DNA from: an uncultured Bacilli bacterium
GTDB taxonomy: Bacteria > Bacillota_I > Bacilli_A > RF39 > UBA660
Length of the DNA: 42,677 bases
Reading direction: 5' to 3'
Assembly: GCA_944371995.1 (NCBI GenBank)
Contig: CALVYD010000013.1
Span: 1 to 42,677 of the forward strand
Each line of letters begins with the position of its first letter. The first letter of the stretch is position 1. The notes beneath the pieces are model-generated. The model did no database searches, had not been told where the DNA came from, and saw only the letters and a list, made by a program, of their open reading frames with translations. The position numbers and the translations under genes are program-made. Positions 8,988-16,757 of this stretch are shown piece by piece.

Positions 8988-11420
8988 ATGAATGAGAAGT
9001 TATATGAGTTGAAAAGGTATTATTTAAATCATATTTTGGATTTAATAAAAGATGAAAATATTAGTTATCAGATATCATTGATTGACGAATTTAAAAGAGA
9101 ATATTCTATTGATAAAATTGCATCTATGACATTAGAAGAATATGCTTTAGGTACAGATAATTTTAAGACTTCATTTTGTTATCAATTAGAATTTGGAAAA
9201 TATAGAAGTGTTGGATTGGGTATTGGTGGAGCTACTGCTGCTAAATTTGGAATTTATAAAAAAAGTGATGGTAATTATTACGGAAGAAATAATAAGATTA
9301 TTGATAATCCTGAATTGTTTTTTTTACAGTTTAGAAATCAACTTTGTTCTTATTTAAGAGATGTTGATGTAGCGGGTACGATGTTTAATGCTTGTGATAA
9401 GTATCCTTTATTGCAAGGCGTTTCCATGATGTTAGTAAAATTGTCTAGTATTTATTATCCAGATAAATTTTTAAATATTGGTTCTCATCATGATTTAGTA
9501 ACGATTGTTAAAAGTTTTTCTTTCAATCTAAATATTCATGATTCATCCGAAAAATTATCTTTTGACATAAAAAGTCAATTTGATAAGTTTATACCAGAAA
9601 TGAAGAAATATCACTCTCATTACTTAAGTTATATTTTATATGATTTTTTAGAAGATCAAAATGTTATGGATTGCGATGGAAAACAGACTTATTGGTTATA
9701 TGCACCTGGAGAAAATGCTTGTGTTTGGGATGAGTGTTTACAAAATCAAGTTATGTTATTAGGTTGGGATAAGATTGGAGATTATTCTCAATATGTCGAT
9801 AAGAGTGACGTTTATGCTTCTTTGAAACAAGAGTATGGTTATGATAATCCTACTAATAGTGCTTTGGCTATTGATAATTTTTGTCATCATATGAAAATTG
9901 GTGACATCGTTATTGTAAAAAAAGGTATTAAGACAATTTTAGGTTATGGGGTAGTTACTTCTGATTATTATTATGATTCTTCTTATCGTGAATATCAAAA
10001 TGTAAGAAAGGTGGACTGGAAAAAGGTTGGTGAATGGAATATTGAAGATTCAGGAGAAGACAGGGTAAATAAGAAAACTTTAACAGATATTACCTCTTAT
10101 ACAACTTATGTGAATCATATTATGAATTTAATTAATGATTCAAGTCAAGATAATCACGTGCAATACTTTTGGTTAAATGCGAATCCTAAAATATGGAAGT
10201 TTTCCAATATACAGACTGGTGAGACGATAGAGTATACTGCTATTAATGATAATGGTAATAAAAGAAGAATTTATCAAAATTATTTAAATGCTAAGAAAGG
10301 AGATAAAATCATTGCTTATGAATCTACTCCGGTTAAAGCAGTAGTAGGTTTATGTGAAGTCGAAAAAGAATTAACAAATCATGTTTTATTAATTAAGAAA
10401 GTAGAACAATTACTTAATCCGATTCCTTATTCTGAAATTTCTTCTCAACCTGAGTTAGAAAATATGGAGTTTTTTAAAAATGCTCAAGGTTCATTATTTA
10501 AATTAGAGAAAAATGAATTTGAAATTATTTATGATATGATTCGTGAAAATAATCCGTTAACTATGGAAAGTTTTGATTCTTATTCTGTTGATGATTTTTA
10601 TAAGGATGTTTATATTTCTCGTGATAAATATAATGAGATAGTTACTTTATTAAAACGAAAGAAAAATATAATTTTACAAGGTGCTCCTGGAGTAGGTAAG
10701 ACTTATATGGCAAAAAAATTAGCTTATTCTATGATTGGTGAAAAAAATAAAAATCGTGTTACTATGATTCAATTTCATCAGAGTTATTCTTATGAGGATT
10801 TTATCGAAGGATATCGTCCGAATGAAAATGGCTTTTCTTTAGAAAAAGGAATTTTTTATCAAATTTGTCAAAAAGCAGGTAATGATCCTAGTCATGATTA
10901 TTATTTGATTATTGATGAGATTAATAGAGGAAATTTGAGCAAAATTTTTGGTGAATTATTGATGTTGATTGAACATGATAAGAGGGGTGAAAGTTTACTT
11001 CTTGCTTATTCTAAAACTTTATTTTCTGTTCCTAAAAATTTATATATTATTGGCATGATGAATACTGCTGATAGGAGTATTGCTATTATGGATTATGCTT
11101 TAAGAAGACGCTTTTCTTTTGTTGATATTTTTCCTGCTTTTGAAAATGATACATTTAAGAAATATCAAGAATCTTTAAATAATGTATATTTTAATTCTGT
11201 TATTGATAAGATTTGTTTGTTGAATAAAGAAATTAAAGAAGATGCATTATTAGGAGAAGGTTTTATGATTGGTCATAGTTATTTTTGTGATTTACAGGAT
11301 GTTAGTAAAGAACAAATTGATTCAATTATTAAATATGATATTATTCCTATGTTAAAAGAATATTGGTTTGATAACTCTAGTAAAGTAGAAGAATGGAAAA
11401 TTAGACTTTTAGGAGAGTAA
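8988..11420 (+). CDS. mcrB: McrB-like AAA+ GTPase of a modification-dependent restriction system, with EVE-like domains
   Basis: This 810-residue protein is the recognition and motor subunit of an McrBC-type enzyme, which cuts modified DNA with its McrC partner. The first ~230 residues are unrecognised. Two EVE/PUA-like segments follow: about 234-345 (starts YWLYAPGENA) and about 391-490 (YFWLNANPKIWKF), the latter the better match. The AAA+ core has Walker A GAPGVGKT (565-572), the McrB-typical FHQSYSYEDFIEGYRP, Walker B LIIDEINRGN (~640) and MNTADRS...LRRRF (from 691), the GTP-specific signature of this family. An in-frame TTG at 8973 overlaps the GGAGGAG ribosome site, so ATG 8988, six bases after that site, is the start I choose. 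mcrC begins one base after the stop. Confidence 0.88.
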   Translation: MNEKLYELKRYYLNHILDLIKDENISYQISLIDEFKREYSIDKIASMTLEEYALGTDNFKTSFCYQLEFGKYRSVGLGIGGATAAKFGIYKKSDGNYYGRNNKIIDNPELFFLQFRNQLCSYLRDVDVAGTMFNACDKYPLLQGVSMMLVKLSSIYYPDKFLNIGSHHDLVTIVKSFSFNLNIHDSSEKLSFDIKSQFDKFIPEMKKYHSHYLSYILYDFLEDQNVMDCDGKQTYWLYAPGENACVWDECLQNQVMLLGWDKIGDYSQYVDKSDVYASLKQEYGYDNPTNSALAIDNFCHHMKIGDIVIVKKGIKTILGYGVVTSDYYYDSSYREYQNVRKVDWKKVGEWNIEDSGEDRVNKKTLTDITSYTTYVNHIMNLINDSSQDNHVQYFWLNANPKIWKFSNIQTGETIEYTAINDNGNKRRIYQNYLNAKKGDKIIAYESTPVKAVVGLCEVEKELTNHVLLIKKVEQLLNPIPYSEISSQPELENMEFFKNAQGSLFKLEKNEFEIIYDMIRENNPLTMESFDSYSVDDFYKDVYISRDKYNEIVTLLKRKKNIILQGAPGVGKTYMAKKLAYSMIGEKNKNRVTMIQFHQSYSYEDFIEGYRPNENGFSLEKGIFYQICQKAGNDPSHDYYLIIDEINRGNLSKIFGELLMLIEHDKRGESLLLAYSKTLFSVPKNLYIIGMMNTADRSIAIMDYALRRRFSFVDIFPAFENDTFKKYQESLNNVYFNSVIDKICLLNKEIKEDALLGEGFMIGHSYFCDLQDVSKEQIDSIIKYDIIPMLKEYWFDNSSKVEEWKIRLLGE

Positions 11421-11421
11421 A

Positions 11422-12489
11422 ATGATTAATGTTAAGAATATTTATTGGATGTTAGCATACGCTTTTCAAAGTGTTAATCTTTCTGATGCTAAAAAGATTT
11501 CTATGGAAACCTTTGATAATATTTATGATTTATTTTGTTTTATGCTTGTTCAGCAGTTGAATAAACAAGTGAAAAAAGGGTTATATAAAGAATATCTTTT
11601 GAGACAGGAAGAGTTGAGTGGTTTAAAAGGTAAAATTCTTATTTCTGAATCTTTAAAAGAGAACAGTTATATAAAGTCTAAAATGGTTTGTGAATATGAT
11701 GAATATTCTTCTAATTCCTATTTAAATAAAATAGTTAAAACTGCAGCTATTTATCTTTTAAAGTCTAATAGAATAATTAATAAAGAAAAAATTAATAGTT
11801 TAAGACGCGTGTTAATATATTTTCAAGAGGTAGATATTATTAATAAAAATGAAATTCGTTGGAATTTTATTCAATATCAAAAAAACAATTCTTCGTATCG
11901 TTTATTGATTAATATTTCTTATTTGATTTTAAATAGTTTACTTGCTAATGAGAGTAATGGCCAATTGGAATTTAGGGAATTTATTCGTGAAGAGGAAATG
12001 TATCGTTTGTATGAAAAGTTTGTCTTAGAATATTATAGGTATCATTATCCGGAGTTACATGCTTCTTTACCACAAATCAAATGGAATGTTACAGATAATC
12101 CTTTTGTTTATTTACTTCCTAAAATGCAGACCGATATTGTTTTATATTACAAAGACAAGACCTTAATTATTGATACTAAATATTATTCAAGGATGTTTCA
12201 ACAAAATTCTTGGTTTCATAAGGATACTTTTATTTCCGAGAATTTATATCAAATATATTCTTATGTAAAAAATATGGATATTTATAAATATGGTAAGATT
12301 GCCGGGATGTTGTTGTATGCTAAACCAGATGAAGTGAATGATGTTTGGTTACCTTATAATATGGATGGAAATACTATTGTTATTTCTAATGTTGATTTGA
12401 ATTGTGATTTTTCTAAAATAAAAAATAAGTTAAATTATATTGCTGATTGGTTTTGTGAAAAAGAGAATGTTGATTCTATTGTAGTTTAA
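11422..12489 (+). CDS. mcrC: McrC-like endonuclease subunit
   Basis: This 355-residue protein is the nuclease partner of McrB. The C-terminal half carries a PD-(D/E)xK nuclease core: D238 in TDIVLYY, then D251-T-K253 in IIDTKYYS, as in McrC proteins. The N-terminal half is helical and is expected to bind the McrB hexamer. It starts one base after the mcrB stop, with AGGAG (11411-11415) inside the mcrB end, so the two are translationally coupled. No DNA methylase lies beside it, as expected for a system that attacks modified rather than unmodified DNA. Confidence 0.85.
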   Translation: MINVKNIYWMLAYAFQSVNLSDAKKISMETFDNIYDLFCFMLVQQLNKQVKKGLYKEYLLRQEELSGLKGKILISESLKENSYIKSKMVCEYDEYSSNSYLNKIVKTAAIYLLKSNRIINKEKINSLRRVLIYFQEVDIINKNEIRWNFIQYQKNNSSYRLLINISYLILNSLLANESNGQLEFREFIREEEMYRLYEKFVLEYYRYHYPELHASLPQIKWNVTDNPFVYLLPKMQTDIVLYYKDKTLIIDTKYYSRMFQQNSWFHKDTFISENLYQIYSYVKNMDIYKYGKIAGMLLYAKPDEVNDVWLPYNMDGNTIVISNVDLNCDFSKIKNKLNYIADWFCEKENVDSIVV

Positions 12490-12517
12490 TATATTGAATT
12501 TACTATTGATGATATTT

Positions 12518-12547
12518 AAAAAGGGAAATTTTTATTTTCTCTTTTTT
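12518..12547 (+). terminator. Terminator of mcrBC
   Basis: AAAGGGAAA (12520-12528) pairs with TTTCTCTTT (12536-12544), including one G-U pair, followed by T residues. Confidence 0.6.
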
Positions 12548-12593
12548 GAGTTATATTTTTTGATATATCAATAGGAATATGTTATAGAAGTAG

Positions 12594-12622
12594 TTGACAT
12601 CGTAATAAATGTATTATATAGT
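12594..12622 (+). promoter_or_regulatory. Strong sigma-A promoter of the HTH gene
   Basis: A consensus -35 TTGACA (12594-12599) is followed by a 17-base spacer and TATAGT (12617-12622). The start is predicted near 12629, giving a leader of about 145 bases before the ATG at 12774. That is unusually long for this window. Confidence 0.8.
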
Positions 12623-12628
12623 AATCTC

Positions 12629-12760
12629 ATCCAAAGAGTTATTATGGATAAGTTTATTATTTTCGTAGGTATCATATGACTAGGAAATTTATAAAATAAT
12701 TTCTTCGTATGATACTAATGCATTAAATATTCGAATACTTATATTAGTTTTGTCCCAGTG
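12629..12760 (+). promoter_or_regulatory. Structured 5' leader RNA upstream of the HTH gene
   Basis: Several helices can form: ATCC/GGAT near the 5' end; a long hairpin GTATCATA (12669-12676) with TATGATAC (12708-12715) enclosing GAAATT (12684-12689) with AATTTC (12698-12703); and ACTAAT (12714-12719) with ATTAGT (12743-12748) enclosing the palindrome TATTCGAATA. The second and third helices share bases 12714-12715, so they abut or compete. I do not recognise a known riboswitch class. Confidence 0.4.
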
Positions 12761-12773
12761 AAGGAGGATTAAT

Positions 12774-13148
12774 ATGAAAGAAAGAATTAATGAATATTTA
12801 ATGCAAAATAAAACTATTGAATTTAAAGACTTATTATTTTCTCTTATTGATGAGAGAAAATTAACAGATTCAGAAGTTTATAAAAGAGCGGGAATAGATA
12901 GAAAAACATTTTCTAAAATTAGATGTATTGATCATTATATTCCTCATAAAAATAATGTTATTAAATTGTGTTTGTCTTTGTCTTTAAGCCTAGAGGAGAC
13001 AACAGAGTTATTATCTAGTGCAGGTTATCAACTTAGTACCAATAATAATTTTGATTTAATTGTTCGTTATTTTATTGAAAGGGGAATTTATGATTTTGAT
13101 CTAATTAATGACTATTTGGATAGTTTTGCAGGTACTGTCTTAAATTGA
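12774..13148 (+). CDS. Small helix-turn-helix protein
   Basis: This 124-residue protein has the segment LTDSEVYKRAGIDRKTFSKI (about 31-50), which fits a helix-turn-helix. A second helical repeat follows that I have seen at the C-terminus of larger macro-domain or VWA proteins (AGYQLS, then FDLIVRYFIERGIYDFDLIN). It may bind DNA, but no target is evident. The start is set by AAGGAGG (12761-12767), six bases before the ATG. It is a single-gene unit with a strong promoter, a long folded leader and a terminator overlapping its stop codon. The function is unknown. Confidence 0.8.
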   Translation: MKERINEYLMQNKTIEFKDLLFSLIDERKLTDSEVYKRAGIDRKTFSKIRCIDHYIPHKNNVIKLCLSLSLSLEETTELLSSAGYQLSTNNNFDLIVRYFIERGIYDFDLINDYLDSFAGTVLN

Positions 13149-13162
13149 TAGTGCCTTTTTTT
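13131..13162 (+). terminator. Terminator overlapping the HTH gene stop
   Basis: GGTACTGTC (13131-13139) pairs with GATAGTGCC (13147-13155) across nine positions, including G-U pairs, followed by seven T. The TGA stop lies in the hairpin. A second hairpin GTCGCTT/AAGCGAC (13163-13179) follows at once and may act as a back-up. Confidence 0.8.
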
Positions 13163-13230
13163 GTCGCTTCTTAAGCGACCATTTTGTTTTTCCTTTATGA
13201 TATATTTTAGTTGTAATGAGGAGGGAGAAT

Positions 13231-13737
13231 ATGAAAATTAATATTTCAGGTTTGATGTCTTTGATTAATGAATATGATAGAAAAATTAATACTTTATCGT
13301 TTAATGTTAAAAGAGAAGTTTATGATGTTTCTACACAAGAGTTGGATGGAACAGTGAATGTTATTGAAAAAAATAAAGAAGATTTTACTAGAGATTTGAG
13401 AGAATTTGAAGATGCTGTTTCTAAACTAACTAGGTTAAAAACAATTTTATATGAGAAAAATAATTCTTATCATTTAAGTGATGGTAGAACTATTCAGTCA
13501 GCGATTGTTGATAATTGTAATTTAAGACGGTTAGAAAATATTTATACTTCTATTTTGGATTGTCGTAGTAGTAAAACAAGATGTAGTGAAGTCAATAACT
13601 CTTATTTTCAATGTAAAGATATTAATTATGATGCTTTAGAAATCAGAGATAAACTTGATACCATCAAAGAAAAAATTCAAGCAACTGATTTAGAGATATC
13701 TAAATTAAATTCAGAAATGTTTGAAATTGATTTATAA
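13231..13737 (+). CDS. DIP1984-like coiled-coil protein
   Basis: This 168-residue protein has alternating heptad-rich helices. Its layout recalls the DIP1984 (septicolysin-like) family: an N-terminal helix, a central L(S/T)DGRTIQSAIVDNCNLRR segment (about 89-107), then a C-terminal helix ending close to the stop. The family assignment is from remembered patterns and its function is obscure. An earlier in-frame ATG at 13216 would put the GGAGGG ribosome site inside the gene, so ATG 13231 is preferred. Confidence 0.7.
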   Translation: MKINISGLMSLINEYDRKINTLSFNVKREVYDVSTQELDGTVNVIEKNKEDFTRDLREFEDAVSKLTRLKTILYEKNNSYHLSDGRTIQSAIVDNCNLRRLENIYTSILDCRSSKTRCSEVNNSYFQCKDINYDALEIRDKLDTIKEKIQATDLEISKLNSEMFEIDL

Positions 13738-13988
13738 GATATTAGGGTCTTGTTAAGGAATGTTACAAGTTAAATAATAATATCAATTATTAGCCCTATC
13801 TTACTTATATTTGCATTTATTGTTGTATGCCAATTAAGCATGTTTTATAATTTTTAGGTTATCAGTTATATGTTATTTTATAGTGTTATTACTATAGTGT
13901 TATTTGTTATAGTTTATATTTTATGATTAATTTGAAATTATTTTTTAGCAAATATAGGTAAGTTGGTAATACTTTGTATTGCCAGAAG
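13738..13988. other. AT-rich gap with possible three-way junction and short direct repeat
   Basis: No gene is visible. Just after the stop of the previous gene, TAGGG (13743-13747) can pair with CCCTA (13794-13798), enclosing CTTGT/ACAAG (13749-13753/13765-13769) and AATAAT/ATTATT (13773-13778/13786-13791). This makes a three-stem junction without a T-run. Further on, TATAGTGTTATT occurs twice (13879-13890 and 13893-13904). Confidence 0.3.
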
Positions 13989-14022
13989 AAGTAGATAGAC
14001 ATTATGTTTATCTGCTTTTTTC
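13989..14022 (+). terminator. Terminator before pgi
   Basis: AAGTAGATA (13989-13997) pairs with TATCTGCTT (14009-14017), followed by a T-run. It probably ends transcription from the 13231 gene. Confidence 0.75.
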
Positions 14023-14032
14023 TTTTGTTTAT

Positions 14033-14061
14033 TTGGTGTTTAGTTTATTTTATGTTATACT
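14033..14061 (+). promoter_or_regulatory. Promoter of the pgi operon
   Basis: The -35 TTGGTG (14033-14038) and a 17-base spacer lead to the extended -10 TGTTATACT (14053-14061). The start is predicted near 14068. Confidence 0.65.
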
Positions 14062-14089
14062 ACTTAATAAGTTAGAAAGAAGGTAGATT

Positions 14090-15268
14090 ATGAAGTTAGA
14101 TATTACAACTTATATGGATAAGTTTTTAGATAAAGAATTAGTAAAAAAATATAGTAGTCGAAAGATGGATGTTTTTCAAAAACTAGATACTGCCGATATG
14201 AACGGATGGCTTGCTCCAGATGTTTCTTTTGTGGATGATATTTTAAAGGTTAGAGATAGAGTTCGTAGTCAGTCTAGTTGTTTGGTTGTTATCGGGATTG
14301 GTGGCTCTTTTTTAGGAAGTTGTGCTTTGTATTCTATGTTTACTCCTTATTTTAAAGAGCAAGATTTTAAAGTTATTTTTGCTGGTACTACTTTATCTAG
14401 TAGTTATATGAGTGAATTATTAGAATATTTAGAGACTGTTGATTTTTCTATTAATGTTATTAGTAAGAGTGGTACTACGATGGAGACTTCTCTTACTTAT
14501 TCTGCAATTAAGAAAGTAATGGAGAAAAAGTATAGTAGGGAGGATATTAAAGAGAGAATTATTATTACTACTGATCCTGTTAAAGGAAATTTAAGACGTG
14601 AAGTAGAAGAAGAAGGATATTCTTCCTTTGTTATTCCTGATAATATTGGAGGTCGTTATTCTTTACTTACAGCAGCTCATTTATTTCCACTTTCTTTTTG
14701 CCTTGATATTAAAGAATTAATCGAGGGATATTTTGAGGGAATTAAGAGAAGAGATGATGCTTTTTCTTATGCTGTTATTCGTCGTAGTATGTTTGATCAG
14801 GGTAAAGTTGTTGAAAATTTTGTTACTTACGAAAATAATTTTTATTATTATATGGAATGGTTAAAGCAATTATTTGGGGAGACGGAAGGAAAAAATGGAG
14901 TAGGAGTATTTCCTGTTTCTATGATTCATACGAGAGATTTGCATTCTTTAGGTCAATTTATTCAAGAAGGGAATAAAATTATATATGAGACGTTTTTTAG
15001 AATTAAAAAAATGAAGTCTTGTGATATTGATGGAAAGGATTTACATGATATGAATTTATTGGTAGAGGATAGTGTTATTTCTGCTCATGTTTCTGGAGGT
15101 GTACCTTGTATTGTTTTAGAACTTGATGAGGTGAGTCCTAGAACTTTAGGAGAAGTTTCTGCATTCTTTTTCTTAGTTGCTGCGTTTTCTGGCTATTTAT
15201 TTGATGTGGATCCATTTAATCAACCAGGAGTAGAAGTATATAAAAGTGAGGTTAGATCTCGTCTGTAA
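14090..15268 (+). CDS. pgi: Glucose-6-phosphate isomerase
   Basis: This enzyme interconverts glucose-6-phosphate and fructose-6-phosphate in glycolysis, in the cytosol. Seen in order: VIGIGGSFLGS (sugar-phosphate binding, ~65), ISKSGTTMETS (~124), the family signature DNIGGRYSLLTA (~184), the catalytic-Glu region WLKQLFGETEGKNG (~257), the His region IHTRDLHSLGQFIQEG (~281) and the terminal Lys region FNQPGVEVYKSE. At 392 residues it is shorter than the usual ~450-residue Gram-positive enzyme, but every active-site region is present. It heads an operon with the PAP2 and HAD phosphatase genes (15-base gap, then overlap). Confidence 0.93.
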   Translation: MKLDITTYMDKFLDKELVKKYSSRKMDVFQKLDTADMNGWLAPDVSFVDDILKVRDRVRSQSSCLVVIGIGGSFLGSCALYSMFTPYFKEQDFKVIFAGTTLSSSYMSELLEYLETVDFSINVISKSGTTMETSLTYSAIKKVMEKKYSREDIKERIIITTDPVKGNLRREVEEEGYSSFVIPDNIGGRYSLLTAAHLFPLSFCLDIKELIEGYFEGIKRRDDAFSYAVIRRSMFDQGKVVENFVTYENNFYYYMEWLKQLFGETEGKNGVGVFPVSMIHTRDLHSLGQFIQEGNKIIYETFFRIKKMKSCDIDGKDLHDMNLLVEDSVISAHVSGGVPCIVLELDEVSPRTLGEVSAFFFLVAAFSGYLFDVDPFNQPGVEVYKSEVRSRL

Positions 15269-15283
15269 GATAGAGAGAGTAGT

Positions 15284-15892
15284 ATGAAGAACAAAAATAT
15301 TTTGTTATCTATTGTATTTGGTTTGTTATTTGTCGTTATTTTAATTTTAGTTGTTTTTTCTAAAACGACAAGTTTTGACCAGGTAATCTATGATATAATA
15401 ATTTCATTAAGATCACCATTTTTTGATACTTTTTTTACGACGATTACGAAGTTTGGTAATACGATTATGATTGTGCTAATAGTTTCTATGTTTATTTTAA
15501 TGACTAGAAACCGGTATGGTGTCTTTTTAGCAATTTGTGCAGTGGATTCTGTTATTTTAAATACTTTGGTAAAATTGGCTGTTACTAGAGAACGACCACA
15601 GGGATTACGATTGATTTCTCAAGGAGGGTATTCTTTTCCTAGTGGTCATGCTATGATGTCTATTTGTGTTTATGGTTATTTATTATATTTAGCGATTACT
15701 AAAATTAAAAATAAAGTATTAAAATATGGTGTATCAATTTTATTGTTTTTGGTTATTTTAAGTATAGGTGTTAGTCGTATTTATGTGGGAGTTCATTATG
15801 CTAGTGATGTTTTAGCAGGATATTTCTTAGCTTTATGTTATTTATTTTTATTTATTGAAATTAGTAAAAAAGTACATTTTAAGAAAGGGTGA
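15284..15892 (+). CDS. PAP2-family membrane phosphatase
   Basis: This 202-residue integral membrane protein has the three PAP2 motifs: KLAVTRERP (KxxxxxxRP), PSGH and SRIYVGVHYASD (SRxxxxxHxxxD). The family includes undecaprenyl-pyrophosphate and lipid-phosphate phosphatases, and the length and five or six hydrophobic segments suit that role. The exact substrate cannot be read from sequence. Its ribosome site (GAGAGAG) is weak. It lies 15 bases after pgi and its stop overlaps the region just before the next gene. Confidence 0.88.
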   Translation: MKNKNILLSIVFGLLFVVILILVVFSKTTSFDQVIYDIIISLRSPFFDTFFTTITKFGNTIMIVLIVSMFILMTRNRYGVFLAICAVDSVILNTLVKLAVTRERPQGLRLISQGGYSFPSGHAMMSICVYGYLLYLAITKIKNKVLKYGVSILLFLVILSIGVSRIYVGVHYASDVLAGYFLALCYLFLFIEISKKVHFKKG

Positions 15893-15897
15893 TTGGG

Positions 15898-16680
15898 ATG
15901 TATAAATTATTTGTTAGTGATTTTGATGGTACATTGATTGATTCTGATGAAGCAATTCCTCTTTCTACGATGGTTGAGATTGATCGTATTCGAAAACTTG
16001 GTGTTAAAATTGTTATTACAACAGGAAGAATTTTAAAGTCAATTTTAGAGTATAATAAAGATTTTCCTTTTTTAGATTATGTTATTTCTTGTGATGGTGC
16101 TTATGTTTATGATGTTATCAATCGAAAAACATTATACAAAAAGCCTTTAGGAGGTTCTATTATTAAGAAAATAAAAAAGTTATATTCTGATTGTGATATT
16201 TATTTCTGTACTGCTAGAGAATGGAATTTATGTAGTCATGATAGAGTTTATTCAGAGGTAAAGAAAAGAAATTCTTCTTTTGATGATTTCTATTTAGAAA
16301 ATAAGAATAATATTTATAAAATAGAAGTGTATTTTAAAACTAAAAAGGAAAGAGATAGTGCTTATCAAGAATTAATTGAACTTGGTATTAAAGCTTCTTT
16401 TACTAAGATGGAAGAAAAGAAAAAGAAGTATTTGATTGAGATAGTTTCTAAAGATGTTCATAAAGCATTAGGACTTGAGAAGATTTGTAAAAAGGAACAT
16501 GTTCCTTTAAATCAGGTGGTATGTGTTGGAAGTAGTGATAACGATATTCCTCTGTTCTTATCTGTTGGTCAAAGTGTGGCGGTTGCGAATGCTAGTCATA
16601 AACTAAAAAAGATAGCAACTATTCAAACTAGTTCTAATGAGACTAAAGGTGTTGAGAAGGTGATAAAAAAATTATTTTAA
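15898..16680 (+). CDS. Cof-type HAD phosphatase
   Basis: This 260-residue cytosolic hydrolase belongs to the Cof/YkrA branch of the HAD superfamily, probably acting on sugar phosphates or flavin-type phosphates. Motif I is DFDGTLI near the N-terminus, motif II TTGR, motif III a lysine in KYLIEIVSKDVHK with the cap domain before it, and motif IV VGSSDNDIPLF. A GTG at 15889 overlaps the AAAGGG ribosome site, so ATG 15898 is the better start. It is the last gene of the pgi operon. Confidence 0.88.
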   Translation: MYKLFVSDFDGTLIDSDEAIPLSTMVEIDRIRKLGVKIVITTGRILKSILEYNKDFPFLDYVISCDGAYVYDVINRKTLYKKPLGGSIIKKIKKLYSDCDIYFCTAREWNLCSHDRVYSEVKKRNSSFDDFYLENKNNIYKIEVYFKTKKERDSAYQELIELGIKASFTKMEEKKKKYLIEIVSKDVHKALGLEKICKKEHVPLNQVVCVGSSDNDIPLFLSVGQSVAVANASHKLKKIATIQTSSNETKGVEKVIKKLF

Positions 16681-16757
16681 AATTTCACTTAATTTTCACA
16701 AATGGTAGATAATCTTTTTTTAGGAGGAAGTTATGAAAAAGAGAAAGAAGTTAAATC

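Noticed and set aside
13879..13904. Two copies of TATAGTGTTATT as a CRISPR or iteron array
   Set aside because: Only two copies, 14 bases apart, in simple AT-rich DNA. No cas or rep genes are present.
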